DNA of 64,000 bases from Streptomyces sp. NBC_01775 (GCF_035917675.1 NZ_CP109104.1:4836001-4900000), one strand, 5' to 3'. Positions 52,649 to 63,598 are shown, counted from the first letter of the stretch. Numbers and translations: made by a program. The notes: generated by a model not told the origin, from the sequence alone.

Positions 52649-52952
52649 GCTCACGCCCTCCCGCGGGCGGGGACGGAACCGGCGGGGACGGATATGGGCA
52701 GTACGAAAGGCGAGCGGTGGCCGGTGCGGCCGGGCGTCGACAAGCGGATGGCTCCTCCTGGGCGTCCGGTCTCTCGGTCAAGAGAACGTCAAAAAAGCGT
52801 TAATAGTTAGTTTACCAAATGATTTTGAGGGCTTGCCGGGAGCGCCCGCGCACAAAGCCGCGTCCCGCTCCGACGGGGGGCGGAGCGGGACGCGGGGTCA
52901 GGGGGGCGGGGGGTTTTGGGGGTGGGGTCCGGTGGGGGGTGAGTGGCGGCTC
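52649..52952. other. Intergenic region with AT-rich island
   Basis: Bases about 52783-52832 (AACGTCAAAAAAGCGTTAAT and onwards) are only about one-third G+C in a 72 percent background. The patch lies about 140-190 nt before the antiporter start on its transcribed side, so it probably carries that promoter. No standard -35/-10 pair was certain. The tct terminator lies beside it. Confidence 0.55.
52859..52894 (-). terminator. Terminator of the tctCBA operon
   Basis: CGCGTCCCGCTCCG and CGGAGCGGGACGCG (14-bp perfect arms, 8-nt loop) lie about 60 nt after the tctA stop on the minus strand. Confidence 0.85.
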
Positions 52953-54449
52953 TCAGTCCTTCGCGGAGCGCGACCGCAGGGCCATCCGCTTGAGCAGCGG
53001 CCACACCAGCACCAGCGCGATGACCGAGTAAACGACAATCGAGAAGGGGGTGTTGACCATTCCGGACACCTGACCGTCGCTGATCTGGAGCGCCCTGCGC
53101 AGCTGTTGTTCGGCGCCCGGGCCGAGGATGACGCCGATGATCGCGGGCAGCACCGGCAGCCCGTAGCGGCGCATCATCAGGCCGATGAGCCCGATGATGA
53201 GAAGGATCACAAGGTCGATCGCCTCGCCGCCCACCGCGTAGGCGCCGACGGCGGCGAAGAAGAGGATCCCCGCGTACAGGTACGGGCGCGGCACCCGCAG
53301 CAGCTTCGACCAGACCGGGGCCAGCGGCAGGTTGAGCAGCAGGAGCATCACCATGCCGACGAACAGCGAGGCGATCAGCCCCCACACCAGCTCCGGCTCC
53401 CGCTCGAACAGCAGCGGGCCCGGCTGGATGCCGTACTGCTGGAAGGCCGCCAGCATCACCGCGGCCACCGCCGTGGTGGGCAGGCCCAGGGTCAGCATCG
53501 AGACCAGGGTCCCGGCCGCCGAGGCCGAGGCGGCCGACTCGGGGCCCGCCACGCCCTCGATGGCGCCCTTGCCGAACTCCTTCTTGTGGCGCGAGAGGCG
53601 CTTTTCGGTGATGTAGGAGAGGAACGTGGGAATCTCGGCGCCGCCCGCGGGGATCGCGCCGAACGGGAAGCCGATCAGCGGGCCACGCAGCCACGGCTTC
53701 CAGGTGCGGCGCAGCTCTTCGCGGCCCAGCCAGGGGCGGCCGACCGGAATGGCCTGGCTGCCGCCCCGCCGCAGATGGGCCGCCACCCACAGCGCCTCAC
53801 CGATCGCGAAGAGCCCGACGGCGACGATCACCACATCGATGCCGTCGGAGAGCTGGAGGCTGCCGAACGTCAGCCGCTGCTGGCCCGTCATCTGATCCAG
53901 GCCGACCAGGCCGATCGTCAGGCCGATCAGCAGCGAGGCGAAGCCGCGGATGCGGGAGGAGCCCAGCACCGAGGTGATGGCGATGAAGGCCAGCACCATG
54001 ATCGCGAAGTAGTCGGGCGCTCCGATGTCCACGGCGAGGTCCGCCACGGTCGGCGCGAGGACGACCAGCAGGACGGTGCCGATCATGCCGCCCGCGAAGT
54101 GGCCGATGGCCGCCGCCGCGAGGGCCTGCGAGCCCCGTCCCGCCTTGGCCATCGGGTTGCCCTCGATGGCGGCGATCACCGCAGCGCTCTCACCAGGGGT
54201 GTTGAGCAGGATCGAGGTCGTGGAGCCGCCGAACATTCCGCCGTAGTAGATCCCGGCGAACATGATGAAGGCGGCGGTCGGGTCGAGCCCGTAGGTGACC
54301 GGCAGCAGCAGTGCGACGGCCATCGCGGGGCCGATGCCGGGCAGCACGCCGATGGCGGTGCCCAGGAGCACGCCGGTGGCGGCCCACAGCAGGTTGAGCG
54401 GGGTCAGCGCCGTACCGAAGCCGTCCAGCAGGGAGTTGAGGGAGTCCAT
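52953..54449 (-). CDS. tctA: Tripartite tricarboxylate transporter large permease TctA
   Basis: This 498-residue, 11-12-segment permease drives solute uptake with a sodium or proton gradient. It has the TctA signatures [20 protein letters not shown] (about 32), [20 protein letters not shown] (about 65), [19 protein letters not shown] (about 255) and the repeat [12 protein letters not shown]. It is the third gene of the tctCBA operon, starting 3 nt after tctB. The actual tricarboxylate or other carboxylate substrate is set by TctC and unknown. Confidence 0.94.
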   Translation of the reverse strand: MDSLNSLLDGFGTALTPLNLLWAATGVLLGTAIGVLPGIGPAMAVALLLPVTYGLDPTAAFIMFAGIYYGGMFGGSTTSILLNTPGESAAVIAAIEGNPMAKAGRGSQALAAAAIGHFAGGMIGTVLLVVLAPTVADLAVDIGAPDYFAIMVLAFIAITSVLGSSRIRGFASLLIGLTIGLVGLDQMTGQQRLTFGSLQLSDGIDVVIVAVGLFAIGEALWVAAHLRRGGSQAIPVGRPWLGREELRRTWKPWLRGPLIGFPFGAIPAGGAEIPTFLSYITEKRLSRHKKEFGKGAIEGVAGPESAASASAAGTLVSMLTLGLPTTAVAAVMLAAFQQYGIQPGPLLFEREPELVWGLIASLFVGMVMLLLLNLPLAPVWSKLLRVPRPYLYAGILFFAAVGAYAVGGEAIDLVILLIIGLIGLMMRRYGLPVLPAIIGVILGPGAEQQLRRALQISDGQVSGMVNTPFSIVVYSVIALVLVWPLLKRMALRSRSAKD

Positions 54450-54452
54450 GGG

Positions 54453-55091
54453 TCAGAGCACTCCCATCAGCGGGCCGCCCGGCAGCGGGACGCCGAGCAG
54501 CAGGTGGAAGACGGCATAGGTGAACAGCGAGAGCCCGGCCGCGATCAGCGGATCGCGGGTGAAGGCGTGGGTGCGGCTGCCCAGCGCGAAGGCCGAGCCC
54601 CAGAAGAGCAGCGCACCCGAAAGGGGGAAGCCGAGCGGCTCGATCAGCGCGGCGAAGACGAGGAAGACGCCCGCGAGGAGGGCGACCGTACGCCAGTCGC
54701 CGGGTTCGGACGTGTCAACGTCCTCCCCTGCCTCGGCCTCGCCGCGCCCGCCGCGCAGCACGTCGACGGCGAGCAGCACGGAGACGACCAGCAGGGCGAC
54801 GCCGACGACGAGCGGGACCGTACGGGGCCCGACGGGCCCGCGTGCCGAGGCCACCGTGTCCATGGTGAGCGCGTCGCCCAGCACCAGGGCGCCGACGCAC
54901 AACAGGAGGGCGCAGACGCCGAGTTCGGAGCGGCCCTTGAGGCGTTCGGCGAGGGAAGACCCTGGGCCTGGAAGGGAAGGGGGAGGGGTCGCGGAAGTGG
55001 AAGTGGTGGCGGAACCGTCGGCGGGAGGGGCCGCGGAATCGTCGGTGGGAGGGGGCGTGGGGTCCGGGCGGCCCGGGTCGGAGGTGCTCAC
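54453..55091 (-). CDS. tctB: Tripartite tricarboxylate transporter small subunit TctB
   Basis: This 212-residue protein has a Pro/Ser/Thr-rich N-terminal 55 residues, then four membrane segments ([80 protein letters not shown]), the TctB fold. The GTG at 55091 overlaps the tctC stop (GTGA). It is required with TctA for transport in characterised systems. Confidence 0.92.
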   Translation of the reverse strand: MSTSDPGRPDPTPPPTDDSAAPPADGSATTSTSATPPPSLPGPGSSLAERLKGRSELGVCALLLCVGALVLGDALTMDTVASARGPVGPRTVPLVVGVALLVVSVLLAVDVLRGGRGEAEAGEDVDTSEPGDWRTVALLAGVFLVFAALIEPLGFPLSGALLFWGSAFALGSRTHAFTRDPLIAAGLSLFTYAVFHLLLGVPLPGGPLMGVL

Positions 55092-56080
55092 TGGCCCAGC
55101 TCCTTCAAGACGGTATCCACGCGCCGGTCCTCGCCGTTCAGGAAGCGGCCGTACTTCTTTCCGGGGAGCCAGGCGTCGTCCCAGCCATTGACGCGCAGCG
55201 ACTTCTTCCACTCCTTCGAGCGACGCAGCTCGCGCAGGAAGTTGATCAGCTTGTCGCGCTGAGTGCCGGACAGGCCGGGCGGCGCCATCATGCCGCGCCA
55301 GTTGGTGAACTCCACGCCCAGGCCCGACTCCTTGAGGGTGGGCGCGTCGAAGCCCTTGACGCGCTGCTTACCCGTGACCGCGAGCAGCCGCAGCTCACCG
55401 GACTTGATCTGGTCGCGGTACTCGCCGAGGCCGGAGACGCCGAACTTGACCTTGCCGCCGAGCACGGAGGCGAGGAGTTCGCCGCCGCCGTCGAAGGGCA
55501 CGTAGTTGACCGACTTCGGCTCGATGCCGGCCTTGCGGGCCATGAGCATCGGCGCGAGGTGATCGGGCCCGCCCGCCGAGGAGCCGCCGCCGACGGGGAG
55601 GGCGCGCGGGTTCTTCTTCCAGTCGGCGAGCAGCTGCTCGAAGGTCTTGTACTTCGAGTTCTTCGCGACGACGACGATGTCGGGCTCCTCGACCATCCGT
55701 GCGAGCGGAGTGGCGTCGGCGAGCGAGGAGGGGGAGTGGTTGGTGTGGACGGCGCCCACGACGCCCAGGCCCATGGACATCGCGAGCTTGCCGTTGCCAC
55801 GCTCGTTGACCAGGCGGCTCAGGCCCACGGTGCCGCCGGCGCCGGGGAGGTTGAAGACCTCGATGTTGTGGTTGAGCCCGGCGTCCTCGGCGTTCTTCGC
55901 GGCCGTACGGGCGGTGATGTCGTAGCCGCCGCCAGGTGTGTTGGGGACCATCAGGCGCAGGCCGGGGATGTTCGTGCCGGTGCCGGCGCCGCTGCCGGAG
56001 GTGATCAGCGGCGGGACGAGCAGCACGACCACCGCGGCGGCCAGCGGGGACAAGAGGATGCGCGTGCGCACGCGTGACAC
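55088..56080 (-). CDS. tctC: Tricarboxylate-binding protein TctC (Bug family)
   Basis: This 330-residue extracytoplasmic binding protein has an N-terminal hydrophobic segment (ILLSPLAAAVVVLLVPPLIT) that serves as signal or anchor. The Bug-fold motifs LRLMVPNTPGGGYDITAR (about 45), NLPGAGGTVGLSRLV (about 80) and VPFDGGGELLASVLGGKV (about 190) define the ligand cleft. GTG 56080 follows GAAAGG. It is the first gene of the operon. The TctDE two-component regulators often linked to tct genes are absent. Confidence 0.93.
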   Translation of the reverse strand: MSRVRTRILLSPLAAAVVVLLVPPLITSGSGAGTGTNIPGLRLMVPNTPGGGYDITARTAAKNAEDAGLNHNIEVFNLPGAGGTVGLSRLVNERGNGKLAMSMGLGVVGAVHTNHSPSSLADATPLARMVEEPDIVVVAKNSKYKTFEQLLADWKKNPRALPVGGGSSAGGPDHLAPMLMARKAGIEPKSVNYVPFDGGGELLASVLGGKVKFGVSGLGEYRDQIKSGELRLLAVTGKQRVKGFDAPTLKESGLGVEFTNWRGMMAPPGLSGTQRDKLINFLRELRRSKEWKKSLRVNGWDDAWLPGKKYGRFLNGEDRRVDTVLKELGQ

Positions 56081-56200
56081 CGCCTTTCGGGGGAGAGGGC
56101 CGGGGGGACGGGGGCCGAAGTGGCCACATGTTCCCCCGGCCCCGGGGCGGTGTCTGCCCTCGTGCCGCAAGAAAAGTATTGGTCGTTGTGGTCGTTGTGT

Positions 56201-56365
56201 TCACGAAGGCGGAGACGGAGACGGGAGGCGAAGACGGGGAGGTCGGTCCTGGTGGACGACGTTCTTGCCGGGGCCGCCGGACAGCCGGTCGTTGCCGGGG
56301 CCGCCGGACAGCCGGTCGTTGCCGGGACCGCGGTACAGCCGGTCGTTGCCGTGGGCCGATGCCGA
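56201..56365 (-). pseudogene. RTX (hemolysin-type calcium-binding) repeat remnant
   Basis: The minus-strand frame reads GNDRLYRGPGNDRLSGGPGN followed by DRLSGGPGKNVVHQD and a stop at 56201, exactly the nonapeptide GGxGxDxLx calcium-binding pattern. Upstream only about 16 unrelated codons remain before a stop, and there is no start or signal peptide. It is the 3' remnant of a secreted calcium-binding repeat protein. The DNA shows it as a 27-bp tandem repeat. Confidence 0.72.
56254..56358. repeat. 27-bp tandem repeat (RTX units)
   Basis: Units starting ACAGCCGGTCGTTGCCGGGG begin at 56281, 56308 and 56335, with a degenerate fourth copy before them; 27 bp equals one nine-residue RTX unit. Confidence 0.88.
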
Positions 56366-56419
56366 TCTGATCGATCCGGGCTGACGAGCGCGTGGCCGTA
56401 CGCGGGCGCCACGGCGAAA

Positions 56420-56806
56420 TCACCGCTGAGGGCGGTGAGGTGGCGCGGCGAGAGCCGCCGCCATGGTGCCGTAGTTCACCAGGTGGCGCTCCAGACTCAG
56501 CTGGCGCAGCAGTCTGCGCACCGGCGTGGGTCCGCAGACCAGGGACAGGGCTCCCCCGCGGGAGAGCGCGGTCGAGCGGGCGTGCAGCAGGGGACGGACG
56601 ATCGCGCAGTCCAGAAACGTCACCGCGAGCATGTCGAGCACGACCAGGGGCCGGCCCTCGGGGGCGAACACCCAGTCGAGCGCGGATTCCAGCTCGGGGA
56701 CCGTGGCGATGTCCAGCTCGCCCCTGACGCCGACGAGCCGTACCCCGTCGCTGCTTGCTGGGAAGGAAGGCGAAGGCGGGAAGGAAAAGTGCGGGTTGAC
56801 AACCAT
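56420..56806 (-). CDS. STAS-domain anti-sigma-factor-antagonist-like protein
   Basis: This 128-residue single STAS domain contains RLVGVRGELDIATVPELESA (about 23), GRPLVVLDMLAVTFLDCAIV (about 51) and a C-terminal helix. At the position of the phosphorylatable Ser of SpoIIAA/RsbV (FMDSSG) it has Cys (FLDCAI), so switching by serine phosphorylation is unlikely. ATG 56806 follows AAGGGG. No anti-sigma kinase gene is adjacent. Confidence 0.85.
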   Translation of the reverse strand: MVVNPHFSFPPSPSFPASSDGVRLVGVRGELDIATVPELESALDWVFAPEGRPLVVLDMLAVTFLDCAIVRPLLHARSTALSRGGALSLVCGPTPVRRLLRQLSLERHLVNYGTMAAALAAPPHRPQR

Positions 56807-57195
56807 GGGTGGCCCCTTCGACAGCCATCGTCGGCGGGCCGGTTGCAGCAGCCGTGGCGCACGGCCGGAGACCGGGGCCGAAGCGTGAACTGTAGGCAGT
56901 CGGCCCAAGTGCAGGGAGGTGAACGGGTGTTCCAGCCCACTCTGGTGTTCCGATCTCACTCCTGTGGGTGACGCCGGGATGCCGTCGCGGGTTGATGGGG
57001 CGGGGAGAGAGGCGGAGAGAGGCACAGGGAGGCGGAGGAAGCAGGCGGCCAGGACTTCGCCGCGCGCGCACCGTGCGGCGGGGCACGCGTGCGCACCGTG
57101 TGGCGGGGCACGCATGCCGCTGTGTGGCGGGGCACGCGTGCGCACCGTGCGGCGGGGTACGCATGCGCGCTGCGCGGCGAGGGCAGTGCTGGGGG
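56807..57195. other. Divergent promoter region with 25-bp repeat
   Basis: This region lies between the STAS gene and the cupin-SDR operon. The half next to the cupin gene is filled by a 25-bp repeat (57066-57180). The remainder shows AGAGGCGGAGAGAGGC-type purine runs; no gene recognised. Confidence 0.5.
57066..57180. repeat. 24-25 bp tandem repeat, four and a half copies
   Basis: Units beginning GCGCACCGTGCGGCGGGGCA start at 57066, 57091, 57116 (diverged), 57140 and 57165. Most contain the alternating GCACGCGTGC or GCACGCATGC. Confidence 0.85.
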
Positions 57196-57699
57196 ATGCC
57201 GCACGATGCGAGTACGACGACCCCACAGGCGCTGGTCGACCACTTCGGACTGGAGCCGCTGCCCCAGGAGGGCGGCCGTTTCCGGCAGTTGTGGGCGGGC
57301 CCCGACCGGGGCGACGGGCGGCCCGAGGGCACGTCGATCGTGGTCCTGCTGACCTCGGAGCCCGGCGACCGCAGCCGTCTGCACCGGCTGTCGGCCGACG
57401 AGATCTGGCACCACTACCTCGGTGCCCCCCTCACCCTGCTGCTGCTCGCCCCCGACGGCAGCGCGCGCACCCCCGTGCTGGGGCCCGACGTGCTGGGCGC
57501 CGGGCACCATGTGCAGCTCACCGTGCCGGCCGGGACGTGGATGGGGGCGCGGGTCGCCGAGGGCGGATCCTGGACGCTGTTCGGCTGCACGATGGCGCCC
57601 GGATACACCGAGGACTGCTACGAGCACGGGGACCCGGCCGCGCTCGCCCGCGCCTACCCTCGCGCCGCCCGCGAGATCGAGGAGCTGGGACGCCCATGA
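57196..57699 (+). CDS. Cupin (DUF985) protein
   Basis: A 167-residue single-domain cupin carrying ALVDHFGLEPLPQEGGRFRQ at the start, SADEIWHHYLGAPLTLLLLA (metal-site His pair, about 72) and APGYTEDCYEHGDPAALARA at the end. This DUF985 type is often annotated as a sugar-epimerase-like cupin, substrate unknown. ATG 57196 is the first Met of the domain. It is translationally coupled to the following SDR (4-nt overlap), so the pair likely acts on one substrate. Confidence 0.85.
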   Translation: MPHDASTTTPQALVDHFGLEPLPQEGGRFRQLWAGPDRGDGRPEGTSIVVLLTSEPGDRSRLHRLSADEIWHHYLGAPLTLLLLAPDGSARTPVLGPDVLGAGHHVQLTVPAGTWMGARVAEGGSWTLFGCTMAPGYTEDCYEHGDPAALARAYPRAAREIEELGRP

Positions 57700-58454
57700 G
57701 GCTCGTACACACCAGGACCGCGCTGGTCACCGGCGCGTCCGGCGGTATCGGGCGCGGCATCGCGCTCCGGTTCGCCGCAGCGGGTGCCCCCGTCGTGGTT
57801 CATTACCGCACCGACGGGGCGGGTGCGGACGAGACCGTGGCGTCCATCGAACGCGAGGGCGGCAGCGCGCACGCCGTGCACGGGGACCTGGCCACGGAGG
57901 AGGGCTGCCACGCGGTGGTGCGCGAGGCCGCCGCGTGGCGCGGCGGCCTCGGAGCGCTCGTCAACAACGCGGGGGCGCAGCCCGTCCAGCAGCTCCCCGG
58001 GATGACGGAGCGGGAGTGGCGCGCGGTGGTGGACACCAACCTCACCAGCGTCTTCGCCTGCACGCAGGCGGCGGCTTCGCTGCTCGCGGAGGACGGGGGC
58101 GGCAGCGTCACCCACATCGCCTCCATCGAGGCGGCGAACCCGGCGCCGGGGCACGCGCACTACTCCGCGTCCAAGGCGGCGATCGTGACCCACGCCCGTG
58201 CCGCCGCGCTCGAATACGGCCCGCTCGGGGTGCGGGTGAACGCCGTCTCGCCGGGCCTGGTCGACCGTGAGGGCCTTGAGGAACAGTGGCCCGAGGGCGT
58301 ACACCGCTGGCGCGAGGCCTCCCCCACCGGCCGCCTGGGCCTCGCGGAAGACGTCGGCAACGCCTGCGTATTCCTGGCTTCCTCCCTGGCCGCCGGGATC
58401 AATGGCCACAACTTGGTCGTGGACGGCGGGGTATCGGCGCGCCCGACCTGGTGA
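57696..58454 (+). CDS. Short-chain dehydrogenase/reductase
   Basis: This 252-residue classical SDR of the glucose-1-dehydrogenase/FabG group has TGASGGIGRGIALRFA (about 13), NNAGAQ (about 90), THIASIEA with the catalytic Ser, HYSASKAAIV with the Tyr-Lys pair, and the C-terminal GINGHNLVVDGG. Everything is intact. The ATG at 57696 overlaps the cupin stop. Substrate unknown. Confidence 0.92.
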   Translation: MRLVHTRTALVTGASGGIGRGIALRFAAAGAPVVVHYRTDGAGADETVASIEREGGSAHAVHGDLATEEGCHAVVREAAAWRGGLGALVNNAGAQPVQQLPGMTEREWRAVVDTNLTSVFACTQAAASLLAEDGGGSVTHIASIEAANPAPGHAHYSASKAAIVTHARAAALEYGPLGVRVNAVSPGLVDREGLEEQWPEGVHRWREASPTGRLGLAEDVGNACVFLASSLAAGINGHNLVVDGGVSARPTW

Positions 58455-58651
58455 GGCCGGGGGGCCGGCCCTGGGGCGGGCCGGGCCCGTCGCCGCCTTG
58501 AGCGGGGCGCGGGGCGCTGCGTTGGGCGCTGGGCGTGGGGGTGGGGGCGGCGGCTTGGACGAGCAGCGCGGCGCTTTCGGCGGAATGGACGACCTGCTCT
58601 CCGCGAACGGCGACCACCCCGAAGGACCGTGCTCCGTTGGGCGGATGCCCG
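58455..58651. other. Region after the SDR
   Basis: GC-rich sequence with GGCGCTG/GGGCGCTGG runs; no gene or clear terminator seen. Confidence 0.4.
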
Positions 58652-58987
58652 TCACGACCGTTCGAAATTGATCAACTCATGGCTCCCGCTTGGCGGCACT
58701 TTCTCAGCCGACCGTATGCACAGGCTCCGTTTCTGCGCTGGGGTGACGCCCTCGATGAGCCACCGCGGCCCGTTTCGCGAGATCTGCAGAGACACCGGGA
58801 ACGGGCCGAGGCTGGTACGTCGGCTACCGCAGAAGCTCATGCAGAAGGGTGACGACGGCAACGGCCGCTCCAAGTGCCGCGCCCAGGGCCGGGTGGCTCC
58901 AAACCAAACTCCCCCCCTCCATCGCTGGGCGAGGTCGATTACCTCATCGACGAACACGCGGAAATCTATGTTGGCTGGAGTAGACAT
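58652..58987 (-). CDS. Hypothetical protein, weakly supported
   Basis: The open frame of 111 codons starts ATG 58987 (MSTPANIDFRVFVDEVIDLA, WRGGVWFGATRPWARHLERP). GC content here is lower than the flanks and the first 35 residues look protein-like, but no ribosome binding site precedes the ATG and the C-terminal half is Ser/Pro/Arg-rich without pattern. It may be a real small gene or a remnant of acquired DNA. Confidence 0.3.
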   Translation of the reverse strand: MSTPANIDFRVFVDEVIDLAQRWRGGVWFGATRPWARHLERPLPSSPFCMSFCGSRRTSLGPFPVSLQISRNGPRWLIEGVTPAQKRSLCIRSAEKVPPSGSHELINFERS

Positions 58988-59636
58988 TAGGTTGTGGTGT
59001 GGTTATGGTTTCTCTCGTAGCCGAGATCGACGAGGCCTGGCAGAGACGAACTGCCGGCCAGCAGTAGCCGCAGTTGCAGTTCGCAGGACGGTTCGGTGGT
59101 GGAGTTCCGGAGCCAGGGTTGTTGCAGGACGGCGACGGGACTGACGACCGGACCGGGGGGCCCGCAGTGATCAGGGGCCGCCGTGAGCAGTACCGCAGTT
59201 CGGTATGTGCAGTTCGCAGTACCCAGCAGTGCAGTGAGCAGCACCTCGGTGAAGGCGTCGGCTGCGGACGCGCGCACCGGGAGGTTCGGCAGTGGGGTTC
59301 CAAGCCGGGGCAGACGCAGGACGGGCGACGGGGCTGGCTGCCGAAGAGTGGCGCTACAGCAGGCCACAGAGCAGTTCGCATCACCAGCAGTACGCAGGAG
59401 CGCAGTACCCGCAGTAGGTAAGTGATTGATCCCAGAGGGAAGAAACGGAGGAGCCAGGCGCCATCAGGATCGCCCGGGCGGAAGTCTTGAGCCCGGGTAC
59501 CGCAGGACATCGATAGTGAGGTGGTCTCCGGTCAAGCAACCGCGATCCCCGCACCCCCGACAGCGTCTCGGTCGGGTCTGCGGATACAGAAGGCCGGTGC
59601 GGTATCAGGGCCGGCAGATGGTGTAGCAGTTCCTTC
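58988..59636. other. Non-coding tract dense in GCAGT, with internal duplication
   Basis: Between 59041 and 59420 the pentamer GCAGT occurs about 15 times, all on the plus strand (for example GCAGTTGCAGTTCGCAG and GTACCGCAGTTCGG). Two segments about 193 nt apart (near 59090-59145 and 59283-59340) share an imperfectly duplicated pattern (TTCGG, GGAGTTCC/GGGGTTCC, GCAGGACGG). From 59430 to 59636 there are several inverted repeats (for example CCCGGG pairs) in what is probably a long leader of the MerR gene. No convincing open frame. Confidence 0.6.
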
Positions 59637-59668
59637 GGGGCCCTGGTGCCAGACGGCACCAGGGCCCC
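59637..59668 (+). promoter_or_regulatory. 14-bp perfect hairpin in the leader of the MerR gene
   Basis: GGGGCCCTGGTGCC and GGCACCAGGGCCCC pair around AGAC, ending 25 nt before the ATG. It can be a terminator for an upstream RNA or an attenuator of the MerR gene; no T run follows. Confidence 0.7.
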
Positions 59669-59693
59669 TCCACGCGTTCCACAGAGAGGTGCA

Positions 59694-60032
59694 ATGACAG
59701 CAGACGACTCCTTCGGCCGTCTCGACGACGACGACTACCCCGCCTACACCATGGGCCGGGCCGCCGAGATGCTCGGCACCACCCACAGCTTCCTCCGAGC
59801 CATCGGCGAAGCCCGCCTCATCACCCCGCTCCGCTCCCCCGGCGGCCACCGCCGCTACTCCCGCTACCAACTGCGCATCGCGGCCCGCGCCCGGGAACTC
59901 GTCGACCACGGGACCCCCATCGAGGCTGCCTGCCGCATCGTCATCCTCGAAGACCAGCTCGAAGAAGCCCAGCGCATCAACGCCGAACACCGCCGCACCG
60001 CCAAAACAGCAAGCCCAACAACCGCGGCCTGA
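59694..60032 (+). CDS. MerR-family small regulator
   Basis: This 112-residue protein has an acidic N-terminus (MTADDSFGRLDDDDYPAYTM) and a MerR-type winged helix at about 20-75 (GRAAEMLGTTHSFLRAIGEA, LRSPGGHRRYSRYQLRIAAR). A short dimerisation helix follows (ACRIVILEDQLEEAQRINAE). There is no effector domain or Cys, which makes it BldC-like in size. ATG 59694 follows GAGAGG. It sits behind a structured leader and is followed by its own hairpin. Confidence 0.88.
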   Translation: MTADDSFGRLDDDDYPAYTMGRAAEMLGTTHSFLRAIGEARLITPLRSPGGHRRYSRYQLRIAARARELVDHGTPIEAACRIVILEDQLEEAQRINAEHRRTAKTASPTTAA

Positions 60033-60346
60033 GACGGCTGAGACCTGCAACTTCCCCAGGAGCCTGCGGGCTGCCGCCTACGCATGCTGCCCGGGACGCA
60101 AAGCGTTCCGGGCAACTTCGTCTTCCACGGTCCTGGAACTGGAACCGAGAGCACCCCACGCACGGTTCCCACCCGAATGGCAATTCACCGCAGGTGCCAA
60201 GAAGCCTGGCCATTGGTTCCAGCCAGCGTGTCCCGCGAGGCTCGAACCGCCAGGTCACCGGACATAGGAGTCGGCCGTCTCTCCCAAGCAGGGGCGGACC
60301 CGCACGGGAAGTGCCGTCAGCCGCTCCGGGATCCCGTGGTCTGTTC
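60033..60346. other. Intergenic region after the MerR gene
   Basis: A terminator lies at 60088-60114; the rest is unremarkable, moderately GC-rich sequence in which no gene was seen. Confidence 0.5.
60088..60114 (+). terminator. Terminator after the MerR gene
   Basis: TGCCCGGGACGC pairs with GCGTTCCGGGCA (one G-T wobble) around AAA, 55 nt after the stop. Confidence 0.78.
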
Positions 60347-61141
60347 TCACCGGCTGTCGGGCCGGGCCGAGGAATCCGCCTGCTGCGCGCTGTAGTCGAG
60401 GGGGACAGCGGCGATGCGCGCGAGTGCCGCCAGGCCCTCGTGTCCCACGTCGGGTGCGCTCAGCGCCAGCCAGGCGTGGCCGCGCAGGTCGGTGTCCGGG
60501 CCGAGGTCGGTCGGGTCGACCGACAGGTACGCGCATGCCGTGGTGGCGCCGACCGTGCCCTCGTTCGGTTCGGCCTCGTCGAACTCCGGGTCGAAGTCCT
60601 CGTCGTCGACGGCGAGCTCCTCCCACGGCAGCGGGTCGCCGACCCATTCGGGGCTGGACTCCTGTGCGTACCGGCGCCGGATGCTCCCCTGCTCGGCGAC
60701 GATCCAGACGTCCGAGCCGCCCGCTATGTCCTCGAGGAACATGTGGGCCTCGCCGCAGTGGGCGCTCAGGCGCTCGACGGCGCCCGTCATCGCGTCCCAG
60801 CTGAGACCGATCACCTCGCGCAGATTGCCGAAGATCAGCCGCCAGCCGTCCAGCTCCGGGGTGACGCAGACGGGCAGTGCCCCGGGGCGGGACGGCAGGT
60901 CGGCCACGTCCGCGCCTTCCCCGAACGTCACCGGGAACCGGTCGTGGAGATTCAGCGCCGGGAAGAGGCCCTCGTAGCTCTCCCCGGGAACCGCGTACCA
61001 CCAGTTCGTCGGGAAGCGCCACGAGGGCGTCTCGTAGCGGGACTTCAGCGTGGCCCGGCGGGCCAGCAGTGCGGTGTCCCCCGCGTCCAGCCGGTCGGTG
61101 AAGCCGGCCTCCAGGAGGAGGGCGAGTCTGTTCTTGGTCAT
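60347..61141 (-). CDS. Conserved hypothetical protein
   Basis: This 264-residue soluble protein has ATG 61141 (MTKNRLALLLEAGFTDRLDA). It is rich in Trp and acidic residues, with PTNWWYAVPGESYEGLFPAL (about 45), ELDGWRLIFGNLREVIGLSW (about 100) and WIVAEQGSIRRRYAQESSPE (about 150), and ends in a helical part of about 40 residues. No signal peptide, membrane segment or catalytic motif is seen. Family not recognised. It is encoded 34 nt beyond the end of the UvrA-like gene on the same strand. Confidence 0.7.
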   Translation of the reverse strand: MTKNRLALLLEAGFTDRLDAGDTALLARRATLKSRYETPSWRFPTNWWYAVPGESYEGLFPALNLHDRFPVTFGEGADVADLPSRPGALPVCVTPELDGWRLIFGNLREVIGLSWDAMTGAVERLSAHCGEAHMFLEDIAGGSDVWIVAEQGSIRRRYAQESSPEWVGDPLPWEELAVDDEDFDPEFDEAEPNEGTVGATTACAYLSVDPTDLGPDTDLRGHAWLALSAPDVGHEGLAALARIAAVPLDYSAQQADSSARPDSR

Positions 61142-61175
61142 GCCGGGACGATAGGGGAAGGCGCTGACAGCCGGG

Positions 61176-63509
<2,334 letters not shown>

Positions 63510-63598
63510 ACCGGCTCTCCTCGGCTCGCCCGTGCTCTTCGGCCCGGGTGACGTGCGTTCTGCGGGACCCGGCGGCTCCGGAGTCCCGGCTCGCCACC

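Noticed and set aside
58629..59144. Plus-strand frame of 171 codons after the cupin-SDR operon
   Set aside because: Composition is irregular, there is no binding site and no motif. It overlaps the GCAGT tract, which shows no coding periodicity.
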